This document shows positions 7,873 to 16,124 of a stretch of DNA of 64,000 bases, in pieces; the stretch's first letter is position 1; every line of letters starts with the position of its first letter. The position numbers and the translations under genes are program-made. A model generated the notes under the pieces. It ran no database searches and had not been told where the DNA came from. It saw only the letters and a list, made by a program, of their open reading frames with translations. The DNA comes from Bacillota bacterium. GTDB lineage: Bacteria > Bacillota > Clostridia > UBA1381 > UMGS1253. Location: positions 1-64,000 of the forward strand of contig JAKJBW010000003.1 of NCBI GenBank assembly GCA_022706785.1. Direction: 5' to 3'.

Positions 7873-8404
7873 ATATTCGTTGTTTTTTCAAGCATACTGC
7901 TGCGTCCGCATGAGCGACAGCGGAAACGGACTTATAACCGGCTTCATAAAAGACTTTTGCCGCCACCGCACCCACGCCGTTGATCCTCACAAGGTCGCAA
8001 AGACAAAATAACTCGCCCGATTCAGACCGACCGCTTTCATAATAATCTTTTGAGGTTTTAATACCGGCAGCATTCAGTCTGGAAATCAATAAGGTATCCA
8101 TGTCAGGAAAGTTTGTTATCGGAACAGGCTTTTGTTCAAGGCTGCCAATTTCCCTTTTCAGTATAGTCAGATAGTTTTCAAACAAACCATTGTCTGCCGC
8201 AAATGATTTAATCTTTGCAGGAGTAGACAGAACTTTTTTAAGATTGGCAATATCACTTATCCCCAAATCCTCAAACAAAGCGAAGTTATCATCAATATCC
8301 TGCCAAAGAAGCCTGCGGCTCGGTAAAAGATTTTGGCTTTTCAAAAGCCCTTTATATGCTTGAACTGAAAGACATTTTAAATCCAAGTTGTATTTCACGC
8401 TCAA
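7832..8404 (-). CDS. DUF4332-type helix-hairpin-helix protein
   Basis: A 190-residue protein with two helix-hairpin-helix-like segments: LFEDLGISDIANLKKVLSTP and DLVRINGVGAVAAKVFYEAG. The second is the pattern of DUF4332 domains, which usually bind DNA or act as scaffolds. The C-terminal dozen residues come from the 121-bp repeat, so the original C-terminus may have been replaced. Minus-strand cargo run. Confidence 0.65.
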   Translation of the reverse strand: MSVKYNLDLKCLSVQAYKGLLKSQNLLPSRRLLWQDIDDNFALFEDLGISDIANLKKVLSTPAKIKSFAADNGLFENYLTILKREIGSLEQKPVPITNFPDMDTLLISRLNAAGIKTSKDYYESGRSESGELFCLCDLVRINGVGAVAAKVFYEAGYKSVSAVAHADAAVCLKKQRISTKLRIITKQTSE

Positions 8405-8507
8405 ACCTCCTAAAATTATGCGAAATTCAGAACCGGTTTTCCATTATGCTCATAACGAGTGATTCAGACTGCCCGTTAAATTGGAATTTTCCAGCTTCAC
8501 GTTAGCC

Positions 8508-8873
8508 TCATTCGGCACTGTCTAACTTAAGCACGGCTTCATCTATACTCGACAGAAAATAAATACTGTTTCCATTGTTGCTTTCGTATATAAAGTCCCT
8601 CAGAGGCTTGCTTGTGTACTTTGAGTAATCCCCGACAATGGCAATTTTTTTGCGATAGTTGATAAACTTTTGCAATATTCCGCCTGCAATTCCGGTGCTT
8701 AAAACAAAAAACTCATCTGCCACGCATGACTTGTCTATTATAAGTTTATCGCAATCGGTTTCGTATTGTGCAGACGCAATCATATCTAATGCGGATTGAG
8801 TATCCTTGATAATAACCTCATCCGTAATAATCAGTGCAATGTCATTTTTCTTACCTAATATTTTGTACTCCAT
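8508..8873 (-). CDS. DUF4180-family protein
   Basis: A 121-residue protein matching the DUF4180 pattern: IALIITDEVIIKDTQSALDM, DKLIIDKSCVADEFFVLSTG, KKIAIVGDYS and PLRDFIYESNNGNSIYFLSS. It is a small alpha/beta protein, usually found singly in Firmicutes genomes. Function unknown. Confidence 0.75.
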   Translation of the reverse strand: MEYKILGKKNDIALIITDEVIIKDTQSALDMIASAQYETDCDKLIIDKSCVADEFFVLSTGIAGGILQKFINYRKKIAIVGDYSKYTSKPLRDFIYESNNGNSIYFLSSIDEAVLKLDSAE

Positions 8874-8953
8874 GTTATTCTCCCTTTGTTCTATAAATAA
8901 TTCACAGCATAAAACTGTGCGTCAAATTGAAATTTGTCGATTACTTATAAATA

Positions 8954-9448
8954 TTACCCATGAAAAAGATGTTCAAGATTTTTCATGTCAATTCTATCAA
9001 CTTCCCTCAATTCATAACCGCTATGAAACACCTTTTGAGCTTCGGCGGAAATACATGGTATGATCCTCCCATCAAACCGAGAGCAAGAAAACCATCTTGC
9101 TTCGAAATGATACCAACCCCCGTCCGGAGCGGCCTGTTTAGCACTACCGTCTTCATTGATGATCAAAGGATGTATATCTAAATAACCCAACTCAGGGTGG
9201 TGCAGTTCAATTCGCGACGGACTCCAATCCGTTATGATTTTATATCCCTTATCTTTTAACGCATCTAATAAAGCTTCCTCAAATCTACAATCAAAATCGA
9301 TGTCAATATCCCTGTGATCCCTGTTGTGTTTTCCAACGAGGATATCAACGCCCCATCCTCCATCAACCCAATATTTTACGTTTAAATCTTCCAAGAAATT
9401 CAAAACATCAATTAAGTTTTCTTTGCTTGTTATTTCCTTATTATTCAT
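8954..9448 (-). CDS. Lnu(A/C)-like lincosamide nucleotidyltransferase
   Basis: A 164-residue protein with the minimal nucleotidyltransferase fold: VKYWVDGGWGVDILVGKHNR followed by DHRDIDIDFD supplies the GG...D.D metal-binding motif. The later blocks LGYLDIHPLIINEDGS, PCISAEAQKVFHSGYEL and the final DMKNLEHL closely follow Lnu(A), which adenylylates lincomycin and clindamycin. Antibiotic resistance is likely but not proven from sequence. Start ATG 9448 is used because AAAGGAG precedes it; the longer frame begins at a TTG that contains that ribosome site. Confidence 0.8.
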   Translation of the reverse strand: MNNKEITSKENLIDVLNFLEDLNVKYWVDGGWGVDILVGKHNRDHRDIDIDFDCRFEEALLDALKDKGYKIITDWSPSRIELHHPELGYLDIHPLIINEDGSAKQAAPDGGWYHFEARWFSCSRFDGRIIPCISAEAQKVFHSGYELREVDRIDMKNLEHLFHG

Positions 9449-9502
9449 AAAAACTCCTTTGTTCAAATTCCTGTTTAGCTTCGCCTTATCGCCAGGTTGT
9501 TG

Positions 9503-10798
9503 TCAAACGCAGAACACCGCATACAGGGGCACGGACTTTATGCCATTTTCAAAACCGAAGTTTTTACCTGATATACGAATGGCATAGGCCGGCTTATATT
9601 TATCACAAAACATCATAAGGCTTTTGGAACGGATACGTTTTCCTGTTTTCACCTCAATCGGAATGATGTCGTCACCCTTTTGCAGTACAAAATCCACCTC
9701 GGCAACGCCGTCGCTTGTCCAGTAATAGAGGTGATACCCCTTCGACGCGAGGCACTGGGCAACATAGTTCTCGGTTATCGCCCCCAAAAATGAATTATCC
9801 GTCTCTCCGATCGAAAGGAGCACCTGCTGCGATATGCCGCTTTTCATAGTGAGCAAGCCCGTATCACTCATATACAGTTTAAAATTTGTCAAGTCGCTGT
9901 AAACTGATATAGGCATAAAGCCTTGTGAGATACGCTGACATTTGTTGATCACGCCCGCGAACGCAAGCCAGTCTATCGCCGCGCCGAAAATCGCGCTTGT
10001 TCCGCCTTTTTGCGCCAGCTTATACTGAAACTTTCTGTTGTCCTTCGCAAGCTGAGCCGGAATAGAGTTGTATGCGGCGCGGATTTTCACGCTTTCGGCG
10101 TTTGACGCGTACTTCGCCATGTCGGCGATATAGTCGTTGACCGCTTTATTCTGAACGTCCGGTACGGTCAGCAAACTGCCCGACGACTGATACTCCAGAA
10201 TTGCACGCGGCATACCGCCGATAATCAAGTACAGCTTATATAAATCCAGCGCCTTCTCATGCAGAGCGGCGGGCAGCGGCTCGCTTGAGTCAAACGATAT
10301 TCGTATCTCATCAGCCAGCCGACCCTCGCTTTGTGCCCATAAAAACTCTTCAAAATCAAATGGATACAGTGTCATGGAATCAACATTGCCTACAGGGAAC
10401 GAATACTGCTCACGGTTTATCGCCACACCCAGCAGACTTCCTGCGCTCACTATGTGGTATTCGGGCGTATTTTCGTTAAAATATTTCAGCGCGGTCAACG
10501 CCCGTTCACAGGACTGAATCTCATCCAAAATAACAAGCGTTTCTCCCGGAATGATGCGCTCTTGCGTTTCGGTTTCTAAGAATCTGATAATCCGTTCAGG
10601 TTCTATGTTTTCTGTAAAGTATGAGCTAACAGTCTGGTTGGTTTCAAGGTTCACATACGCGACGTTTTTATAATGCTTCTCCCCAAATTCACGGAGGATA
10701 TGGGTTTTCCCCACCTGCCTTGCTCCATACAGCAAAAGCGGCATGCGTCTTGGTTTTGTTTTCCACGCCAACAAATCGGCGGTAATTTTTCTTTTCAT
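9503..10798 (-). CDS. AAA ATPase with DUF4143 domain
   Basis: A 431-residue protein. An N-terminal AAA_14 ATPase carries Walker A (GARQVGKT, about residues 23-30) and Walker B (ETLVILDEIQ). The C-terminal DUF4143 half has a restriction-nuclease-like core: VAEVDFVLQKGDDIIPIEVK gives the D...E.K pattern. Such proteins are common in mobile islands and some act as toxins or defence ATPases; the role here is unknown. Start ATG 10798 (MKRKIT) follows GGGGAG; the longer frame to 10879 lacks a ribosome site. Confidence 0.8.
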   Translation of the reverse strand: MKRKITADLLAWKTKPRRMPLLLYGARQVGKTHILREFGEKHYKNVAYVNLETNQTVSSYFTENIEPERIIRFLETETQERIIPGETLVILDEIQSCERALTALKYFNENTPEYHIVSAGSLLGVAINREQYSFPVGNVDSMTLYPFDFEEFLWAQSEGRLADEIRISFDSSEPLPAALHEKALDLYKLYLIIGGMPRAILEYQSSGSLLTVPDVQNKAVNDYIADMAKYASNAESVKIRAAYNSIPAQLAKDNRKFQYKLAQKGGTSAIFGAAIDWLAFAGVINKCQRISQGFMPISVYSDLTNFKLYMSDTGLLTMKSGISQQVLLSIGETDNSFLGAITENYVAQCLASKGYHLYYWTSDGVAEVDFVLQKGDDIIPIEVKTGKRIRSKSLMMFCDKYKPAYAIRISGKNFGFENGIKSVPLYAVFCV

Positions 10799-11189
10799 AA
10801 AAGACTCCCCACTTTTCCAATGATTGGTTTTATTATAGCATAAGGAAATATTTACGTCAAGAAAAATCAAAATATACATATAAATTAAGAGGTAAAATGT
10901 GAGAGCTTAATCAAATGAAACGATAGGATCAGATTGATGTCGGGTCTGTGTTTGATGATTTTTGCGTGCAGGGGGGGATAGGTCGAGAGTGGTTTTGCAG
11001 GTAGTTTTCCGTTCGTGGGAATATGTCCAATGTATTTTATGACTTTATCCATTCTGGGAAACAAGTCCATGTATATTTATATTATCTTGCCCATCTCTGG
11101 TGGTATGTAACAATCTATTGGTGTTGCTCCGCTGAAAACAAATCGTTAAAATTTACACACCATGTAGTTGCACTTCCAGCATTCATGAA
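10799..11189. other. Gene-free stretch between cargo genes and the BREX operon
   Basis: About 390 bp. A 61-residue minus-strand frame (10885-11070) lacks a ribosome site and resembles nothing known. No clear terminator for the BREX operon is visible. It may hold decayed sequence. Confidence 0.5.
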
Positions 11190-12338
11190 TTAGCGGATTC
11201 CTAGGATCTTTGAGTAGGCATCATAAGCCACTGAAATTACTGTACCGACCTCATCTGGAGTGTTATATCTACCGTAAGAAATTCGAATCGCCGACTTAGC
11301 CTGTTGCTCTGAAAGCCCCAAAGCAAGAAGCACATGTGACGGCTCATCTTTGCCTGAAGTACAAGCCGAACTAGTGGATACACAAACACCCTTTAAATCG
11401 AGCAGATGCATCAGCGACTCACCCGAAACTCCGTCGAAGCCAAGATTGACCGTTCCGGGCAGACGATATGCACTATCTCCATTGATCCTCACAGAGGGGA
11501 TTTTTTCTTTTATGCCTTCTACGGTTGCTTTGATCATTGCACTAAGCCGCTCGGACTCATCAGCCATCGCGCCGATACTTTCCTCAATTGCGAACCCCGC
11601 CGATACGATACCGGCGACATTCTCTGTTCCGGCACGAAGCCCTCGCTCCTGTTCACCGCCGAATACCAAGGGGGATATATCTATCCCTGACCGCTTATAC
11701 AGAATACCTGTGCCTTTCGCTCCGTTGAACTTGTGAGCAGAGGCGGTAAGGAAATCCACATCAAGTCTCGAAACATCAACAGGGATATGTCCGACTGCTT
11801 GAACGGCATCGGTATGAAACAGAATGCCCTTACTTTTCAACAAACGTCCAATCTCCGCTATTGGCTGAACCGTACCAATTTCATTATTGGCAAGCATTAT
11901 CGACACCAGTTTGGTATAAGGTTTGATTGCCGTCTTAATATCTGCGGCCTCGACCAACCCTTTTGTGTTCACGGGTAGATAGGTAACCTCTACGCAGCTT
12001 CGTTCAAGGGCAAGGCAAGTATTCAGAACGGAGCGATGTTCGATGGCAGAGGTAATAACGTGCATTGGTTCGTTTTGAAATGTTCCCGCAACACATCGGA
12101 TCACCCAGCTATTCGCCTCTGAACCGCCGGAGGTGAAGGTAATTTCAGATGCATCAGCACCGATTGCAGCCGCAACTTGCCGACGCGCCTGTTCGATAGC
12201 TCTCTTTGCCTTCACACCAAGCGAATACTGACTGGAGCCGTTTCCGTATTGCTCGCGCAAGAACGGAAGCATTTTCTCAAAAACGCTATCAGATATTCTT
12301 GTCGTTGCTGCGTTATCTGCGTAAATCACGGTTCTCAC
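11190..12338 (-). CDS. Cysteine desulfurase (IscS/NifS/DndA-like), last gene of the BREX operon
   Basis: A 382-residue PLP enzyme of class V aminotransferase type. Visible are YADNAATT at the N-terminus, TSGGSEANS (about 70-78), HTDAVQAVGH, the PLP lysine Lys203 in SAHKFNGAKG, and the catalytic persulfide cysteine Cys326 in STSSACTSGKDEPSH. It releases sulfur from cysteine as an enzyme-bound persulfide. It lies 3 nt after the small cysteine-rich gene and on the same strand as the whole BREX-like operon. Operon membership suggests it feeds sulfur to BrxP, as DndA feeds DndC; a housekeeping Fe-S role cannot be excluded. Confidence 0.92.
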   Translation of the reverse strand: MRTVIYADNAATTRISDSVFEKMLPFLREQYGNGSSQYSLGVKAKRAIEQARRQVAAAIGADASEITFTSGGSEANSWVIRCVAGTFQNEPMHVITSAIEHRSVLNTCLALERSCVEVTYLPVNTKGLVEAADIKTAIKPYTKLVSIMLANNEIGTVQPIAEIGRLLKSKGILFHTDAVQAVGHIPVDVSRLDVDFLTASAHKFNGAKGTGILYKRSGIDISPLVFGGEQERGLRAGTENVAGIVSAGFAIEESIGAMADESERLSAMIKATVEGIKEKIPSVRINGDSAYRLPGTVNLGFDGVSGESLMHLLDLKGVCVSTSSACTSGKDEPSHVLLALGLSEQQAKSAIRISYGRYNTPDEVGTVISVAYDAYSKILGIR

Positions 12339-12341
12339 CTC

Positions 12342-12542
12342 CTAAAGAAACAATGTGCAACCTTGGTCTTTGAACTCGCTTATCTTTGCATAAAGGTCTT
12401 CCACGGAGACATCAAGGTGAGTTGCAAGGCAGTCAACACAAAAAAAACGTGAAGGATTTTTATCCAATAGCTTTTTATTAAGCCCAACGGCGTTCTTATC
12501 AAGTTTGCTCTCACACACACAGCATTTGGTTAATTTTCCCAT
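12342..12542 (-). CDS. Small cysteine-rich (probable zinc- or Fe-S-binding) protein of the BREX operon
   Basis: A 66-residue protein with CCVC near the N-terminus, a second pair CVDC (in FFCVDCLATHL), and a late single Cys (QGCTLFL). Four cysteines in two CxxC pairs suggest a zinc ribbon or metal site. The start ATG 12542 overlaps the brxL stop as TAATG, so translation is coupled. Its place between brxL and the cysteine desulfurase suggests a carrier or adaptor in sulfur transfer, which is inference. Confidence 0.75.
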   Translation of the reverse strand: MGKLTKCCVCESKLDKNAVGLNKKLLDKNPSRFFCVDCLATHLDVSVEDLYAKISEFKDQGCTLFL

Positions 12543-14050
12543 TACAAGTCCCACCTCACCGTGTATGTAGAGAAGCCGAGATTTCCATCAGGGAACATAC
12601 CCGGATTAACGAATCTCATCTGCTTCAAGACCGTCTCCTGCATACTCTTGGCGGGGGTCAGACAATACTTGTCAAACTCCTGTTTGAATTTCTGAGTTCG
12701 GATAAGAGGACTATCTGCGTGCGGGAAAAATAACTTCAAGTAAGCCGTGCAAAGACGGAAAATGGCTTCTTTTTCACGCCCTGATGTGTCCCCTGTAGCG
12801 GCTTTGACATCGACAAGTTCCTCTACCATTCCGCGATACTTCATCGTTTCCGGTGTGCTGCGTAAGAGGTGCATAATCTCAGTGAAGTATTCCGAGTTCA
12901 ATGCCCAGTCATTAATAAACATCCGTGGGGAAAGTGCAGGGACAAATTGTCCGGGTACAAAGCCGTGGATTCTTTGCAGCAAGGCGCTGTCTCGGAAAAT
13001 CGGGTTGATGTCGCCAATCATATCTTTGTCACTATCCATATTCTCGTATGCGATGTTGCCAAGAAAAACTATGCCCGCTTCCCCGTCAATGCGAGTGCCA
13101 CCTACGGTCACATAGCCATCTTCCATATAGCCTTTCAGTATCCCCGCCATTTCTTTGTCGTTGGCGAACTCAATGGATTTAATCTCGTCGACGGCAATAA
13201 AATCATTGCAGGTAACCAGACCTTTGGCTCGCGCTCCGGGGCGGCGGTCTATGAACAGCATAGTGCGGCTTACCTGACCGCCTGTGAGCAGCCAGCCATA
13301 CTTGCTGATTTTGCCGAACATATATGACTTGCCCGTTTGTTGCGGCGCAAGTTCGATAAGGTTCACTCGTGGCTGAATGAACGGCAGCAACCGCGTCAGC
13401 ATCGTGTGCTTAGCTTTCCAAATGTCGCGGTCTATCCAACTCTTACGGGCAAAGCCATCCGGGTTATAATCGATTGCACCGAGCAGAATTCCCATCCACT
13501 CTTCAACTTCAAAATGGGTTCTCGCCTCACGAAAATCATCAAGGCGCACCTTATACGGGCAGAAATTTTTGAAATCAAGCAGGGTGAATCGACCGTTATT
13601 CTTACCGATTTCCGGTGGCATATAGCCAAGTTTAATCAGGCCCCATCCTCCGGCTTCACTGATGAGTTCGTCTTTGATTCTGTTCCACACATAGTCCTCG
13701 ATGATGGTGTGGGAGTGCGAGAAACCGAGCGAGGGTATCTCGAAGCTGTAATAGTTCGAGTTGGAGTTAAAAGACACATTGACCTTGGCGAGAAAAGGAC
13801 GTGTTTCACCCATAGTCCTTGCCTCGTCCTCAAGCCGCTCCTTTTCGCTGTGAGGCGGGATAATCGTCGCAACGTAGTTGCTAAGCGAATCTATGTTGTC
13901 CACAGTCCCGTCAGCACCGGTCCTGCGTTTCAGAATCCAGTCGCGCAAGAAAGCTTCTATCTTAGCCGCCTTAAACATCGACATAACGGACGGGTCTTTA
14001 AAAACCGTGGTAGAGGGGAAATATTCCCTCAATTTATTGACATCGTACAT
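12542..14050 (-). CDS. brxL: BrxL-like AAA ATPase (short form)
   Basis: A 502-residue protein with BrxL-type order: an N-terminal domain, then Walker A APQQTGKS (235-242), Walker B in CNDFIAVDEIKS (281-292), and arginine-bearing blocks INPIFRDSALLQRIHGFVPG and LSPRMFINDWALNSEYF. BrxL proteins form DNA-translocating rings in BREX. Longer BrxL proteins carry a Lon-protease-like C-terminal domain; here the protein stops after the ATPase and helical region, so that domain is missing. The gene follows pglZ by 14 nt and precedes the small Cys protein with an overlapping start. Confidence 0.85.
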   Translation of the reverse strand: MYDVNKLREYFPSTTVFKDPSVMSMFKAAKIEAFLRDWILKRRTGADGTVDNIDSLSNYVATIIPPHSEKERLEDEARTMGETRPFLAKVNVSFNSNSNYYSFEIPSLGFSHSHTIIEDYVWNRIKDELISEAGGWGLIKLGYMPPEIGKNNGRFTLLDFKNFCPYKVRLDDFREARTHFEVEEWMGILLGAIDYNPDGFARKSWIDRDIWKAKHTMLTRLLPFIQPRVNLIELAPQQTGKSYMFGKISKYGWLLTGGQVSRTMLFIDRRPGARAKGLVTCNDFIAVDEIKSIEFANDKEMAGILKGYMEDGYVTVGGTRIDGEAGIVFLGNIAYENMDSDKDMIGDINPIFRDSALLQRIHGFVPGQFVPALSPRMFINDWALNSEYFTEIMHLLRSTPETMKYRGMVEELVDVKAATGDTSGREKEAIFRLCTAYLKLFFPHADSPLIRTQKFKQEFDKYCLTPAKSMQETVLKQMRFVNPGMFPDGNLGFSTYTVRWDL

Positions 14051-14064
14051 CTATTTCTCCCTCC

Positions 14065-16122
14065 TTAAATGAGACCTTCAAATTCATCGACCACATCGGC
14101 GGTAGTCTTTTCGCCGAGTTGTTTTGGGACTTCTGCTACGGCGTTTTTCGTAAACACCACGATGGGAACAAGCCGCTCCTCAAGCGTCGCACCGCCGTGC
14201 AGTTCATAGAGCTTGCCGCCCATTTTCGGTAATCTGTTATATCCTCGCACAATCCAGTACGTTTTTTTTGTTTCTGGAAAATATTCTTGTTCTAATTCTG
14301 GCGGACGAGTGGCTCCTTGCGGGGCAAGTGAATACCGCCAATCGTCCGGCTGTCCCTCCCACGGCAAGGTTGTGCCTTTGCCCTCATTGTGGGCGATTAC
14401 GGCAAGTCGAGAAGCACCATGGTCGGCTGTTACTACAACGCGGGCAAATCGGGTAAGCCCATCGGCAATACGGTTCATAATCTCTGTTTCGAATACCCGC
14501 AGGGTTTCCGCAAAATTCCGCTCCGGTATAGAGACCTCGTGCTTTGCCGCTCCATTATGAACAATATTGTCAATACTTTTTATTCCAGGCAATATCCGAG
14601 CCTCGTCCCACTTTATCGGATTAAATATAGTTTCGGTTGGCAGTTTGGCGGTTACAACAGACTGTGACTCAATGTTCATACCACGACGTTTTGCCAATGC
14701 AAGAAATAGCGGCATATATTCCGCACCCATTGCGTCTACTACGAGCAGTGCAACATCAGATTGTGTTTGCAACTCAGCCATAATAGCGTCGCGGGTAGGA
14801 TATGTCTTTGGGGCAACAAAGTCGTAAGCTCGTTTTACAAAGCTGTCCGTTATGCTACCCGAAATCTTATGCCTGCGGTAATCCTTGAAATATGCAGTCG
14901 TTGCCGCATCCTCAAATTCGAAGGCGGAGGAAAAATAGTCTGCAAGGGTCGGAAACAGTTCCCCATACTCTTTGGGAAGGCCATAGGATAAATCTTCTTT
15001 AGAAGCACGGCGAACGATCTCAACGCGCTCCGCATTTGTGCCGCAGTTGAGGAATTGCAGAGCATCGTCCGATTCCTTTGTTTGCCCGATAAACTCTACA
15101 ATCAGCGACTCATAATCTGCGCCGATGGCTTTAAGAGCTTCCGCTCGTTCAGTAGCATACTTTTTCGCGTCTACATCCGAAAGCACGGCTACCGCCGAAT
15201 CTACTATGTACTTCCATAGCAAGTTGTCGCGGGTAAGACCTTCGGATATCACATTTGCGATATATGAATCTCCCGGAAGCCGTCTGCGCAGTACCCAGAT
15301 ATGCGCAGGCCACAGGTTGTCGGCGGGAAGTTCAAGAAGGCGTTTTAGAGCAAGACGTGTGTTGATATTTCCAACGCCAAACAAAGTCTCAAGATAAATC
15401 TCAGGACTTTTTCCGCTCTTAGCCGATTCTGAAAGCAATAGCTCTAAGGTAGTGTCGTCCAAATCGGTATCCAACTCGTAAAGCTGCGCCGCAATATCGC
15501 GAGTTTCGAGCATAAACGAAACCGCATTACCGATGCCCGCTTGTTTGTCAGTTAAATCTGGTAAAATGAGCGTATAGATGCCGGAAGGTTCATACTGGTC
15601 GAGTTGATCGAGCAATTGCTTATAACCGACGAGACCGCCAGATTTAACCCACTTGTCTGAATATGCCATTATACGGAGTGCCTCAAGTTCCTCCTCGTTT
15701 CCTTCTATGAAAATAACACTGCGTGCCTCTTCATACCGAGGTACAAGATTCAAATTACTGTGAATGGAAAGCAGATAATCTGCGTTTAGAGCATTGTTGT
15801 CAAGCCTGCTGCGAAGTTCAGAAATAAACACAGTTGTGCTTTCAGTATCAAGCAATGCCAAATAAGCGTCGAGCCCTATCACCAATGCGCGTCCGTTTAA
15901 TGCTCCCACTTTGGTATCAACAGCACTCATCAGCACGTTCGGCATCGGCAAGCGCGTATCATCTTCCGAAAGGCAGTCCGCAACTTTAATAACAGTTGAC
16001 CCTTTGCTTTTGTGGTGGTTCAGCAACTGCGCGGCTGTCGTATTATTGGGGTAAACAATGATGCGCGGCGCATTCAGGTTGCTGAATGTCTGTTTGAAAT
16101 ACCTGTTAAGTGTATATGCCAT
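14065..16122 (-). CDS. pglZ: PglZ-family alkaline-phosphatase-fold protein (BREX)
   Basis: A 685-residue protein. The C-terminal PglZ domain, of alkaline phosphatase fold, has the metal-site motifs LLVVDAMGAEY (about 459-469), KLPTETIFNP (about 493-502), VVVTADHGASRL (about 562-573) and LHGGATLEERLVPIVVF. The N-terminal half is helical and typical of BREX PglZ. PglZ is the shared core protein of all BREX types; in other types it works with BrxX/PglX. Start ATG 16122 follows GGGAGG and lies 2 nt after the brxC stop. A start at 16137 would overlap brxC and lacks a ribosome site. Confidence 0.92.
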   Translation of the reverse strand: MAYTLNRYFKQTFSNLNAPRIIVYPNNTTAAQLLNHHKSKGSTVIKVADCLSEDDTRLPMPNVLMSAVDTKVGALNGRALVIGLDAYLALLDTESTTVFISELRSRLDNNALNADYLLSIHSNLNLVPRYEEARSVIFIEGNEEELEALRIMAYSDKWVKSGGLVGYKQLLDQLDQYEPSGIYTLILPDLTDKQAGIGNAVSFMLETRDIAAQLYELDTDLDDTTLELLLSESAKSGKSPEIYLETLFGVGNINTRLALKRLLELPADNLWPAHIWVLRRRLPGDSYIANVISEGLTRDNLLWKYIVDSAVAVLSDVDAKKYATERAEALKAIGADYESLIVEFIGQTKESDDALQFLNCGTNAERVEIVRRASKEDLSYGLPKEYGELFPTLADYFSSAFEFEDAATTAYFKDYRRHKISGSITDSFVKRAYDFVAPKTYPTRDAIMAELQTQSDVALLVVDAMGAEYMPLFLALAKRRGMNIESQSVVTAKLPTETIFNPIKWDEARILPGIKSIDNIVHNGAAKHEVSIPERNFAETLRVFETEIMNRIADGLTRFARVVVTADHGASRLAVIAHNEGKGTTLPWEGQPDDWRYSLAPQGATRPPELEQEYFPETKKTYWIVRGYNRLPKMGGKLYELHGGATLEERLVPIVVFTKNAVAEVPKQLGEKTTADVVDEFEGLI

Positions 16123-16124
16123 AG

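Noticed and set aside
10885-11070. 61-codon minus-strand frame between cargo and BREX genes
   Set aside because: No ribosome site, unusual composition and no similarity to a known protein; treated as non-coding.
13337-14068. 243-codon plus-strand frame within brxL
   Set aside because: It is a shadow of the strongly supported minus-strand brxL gene, with no ribosome site or recognisable motif.
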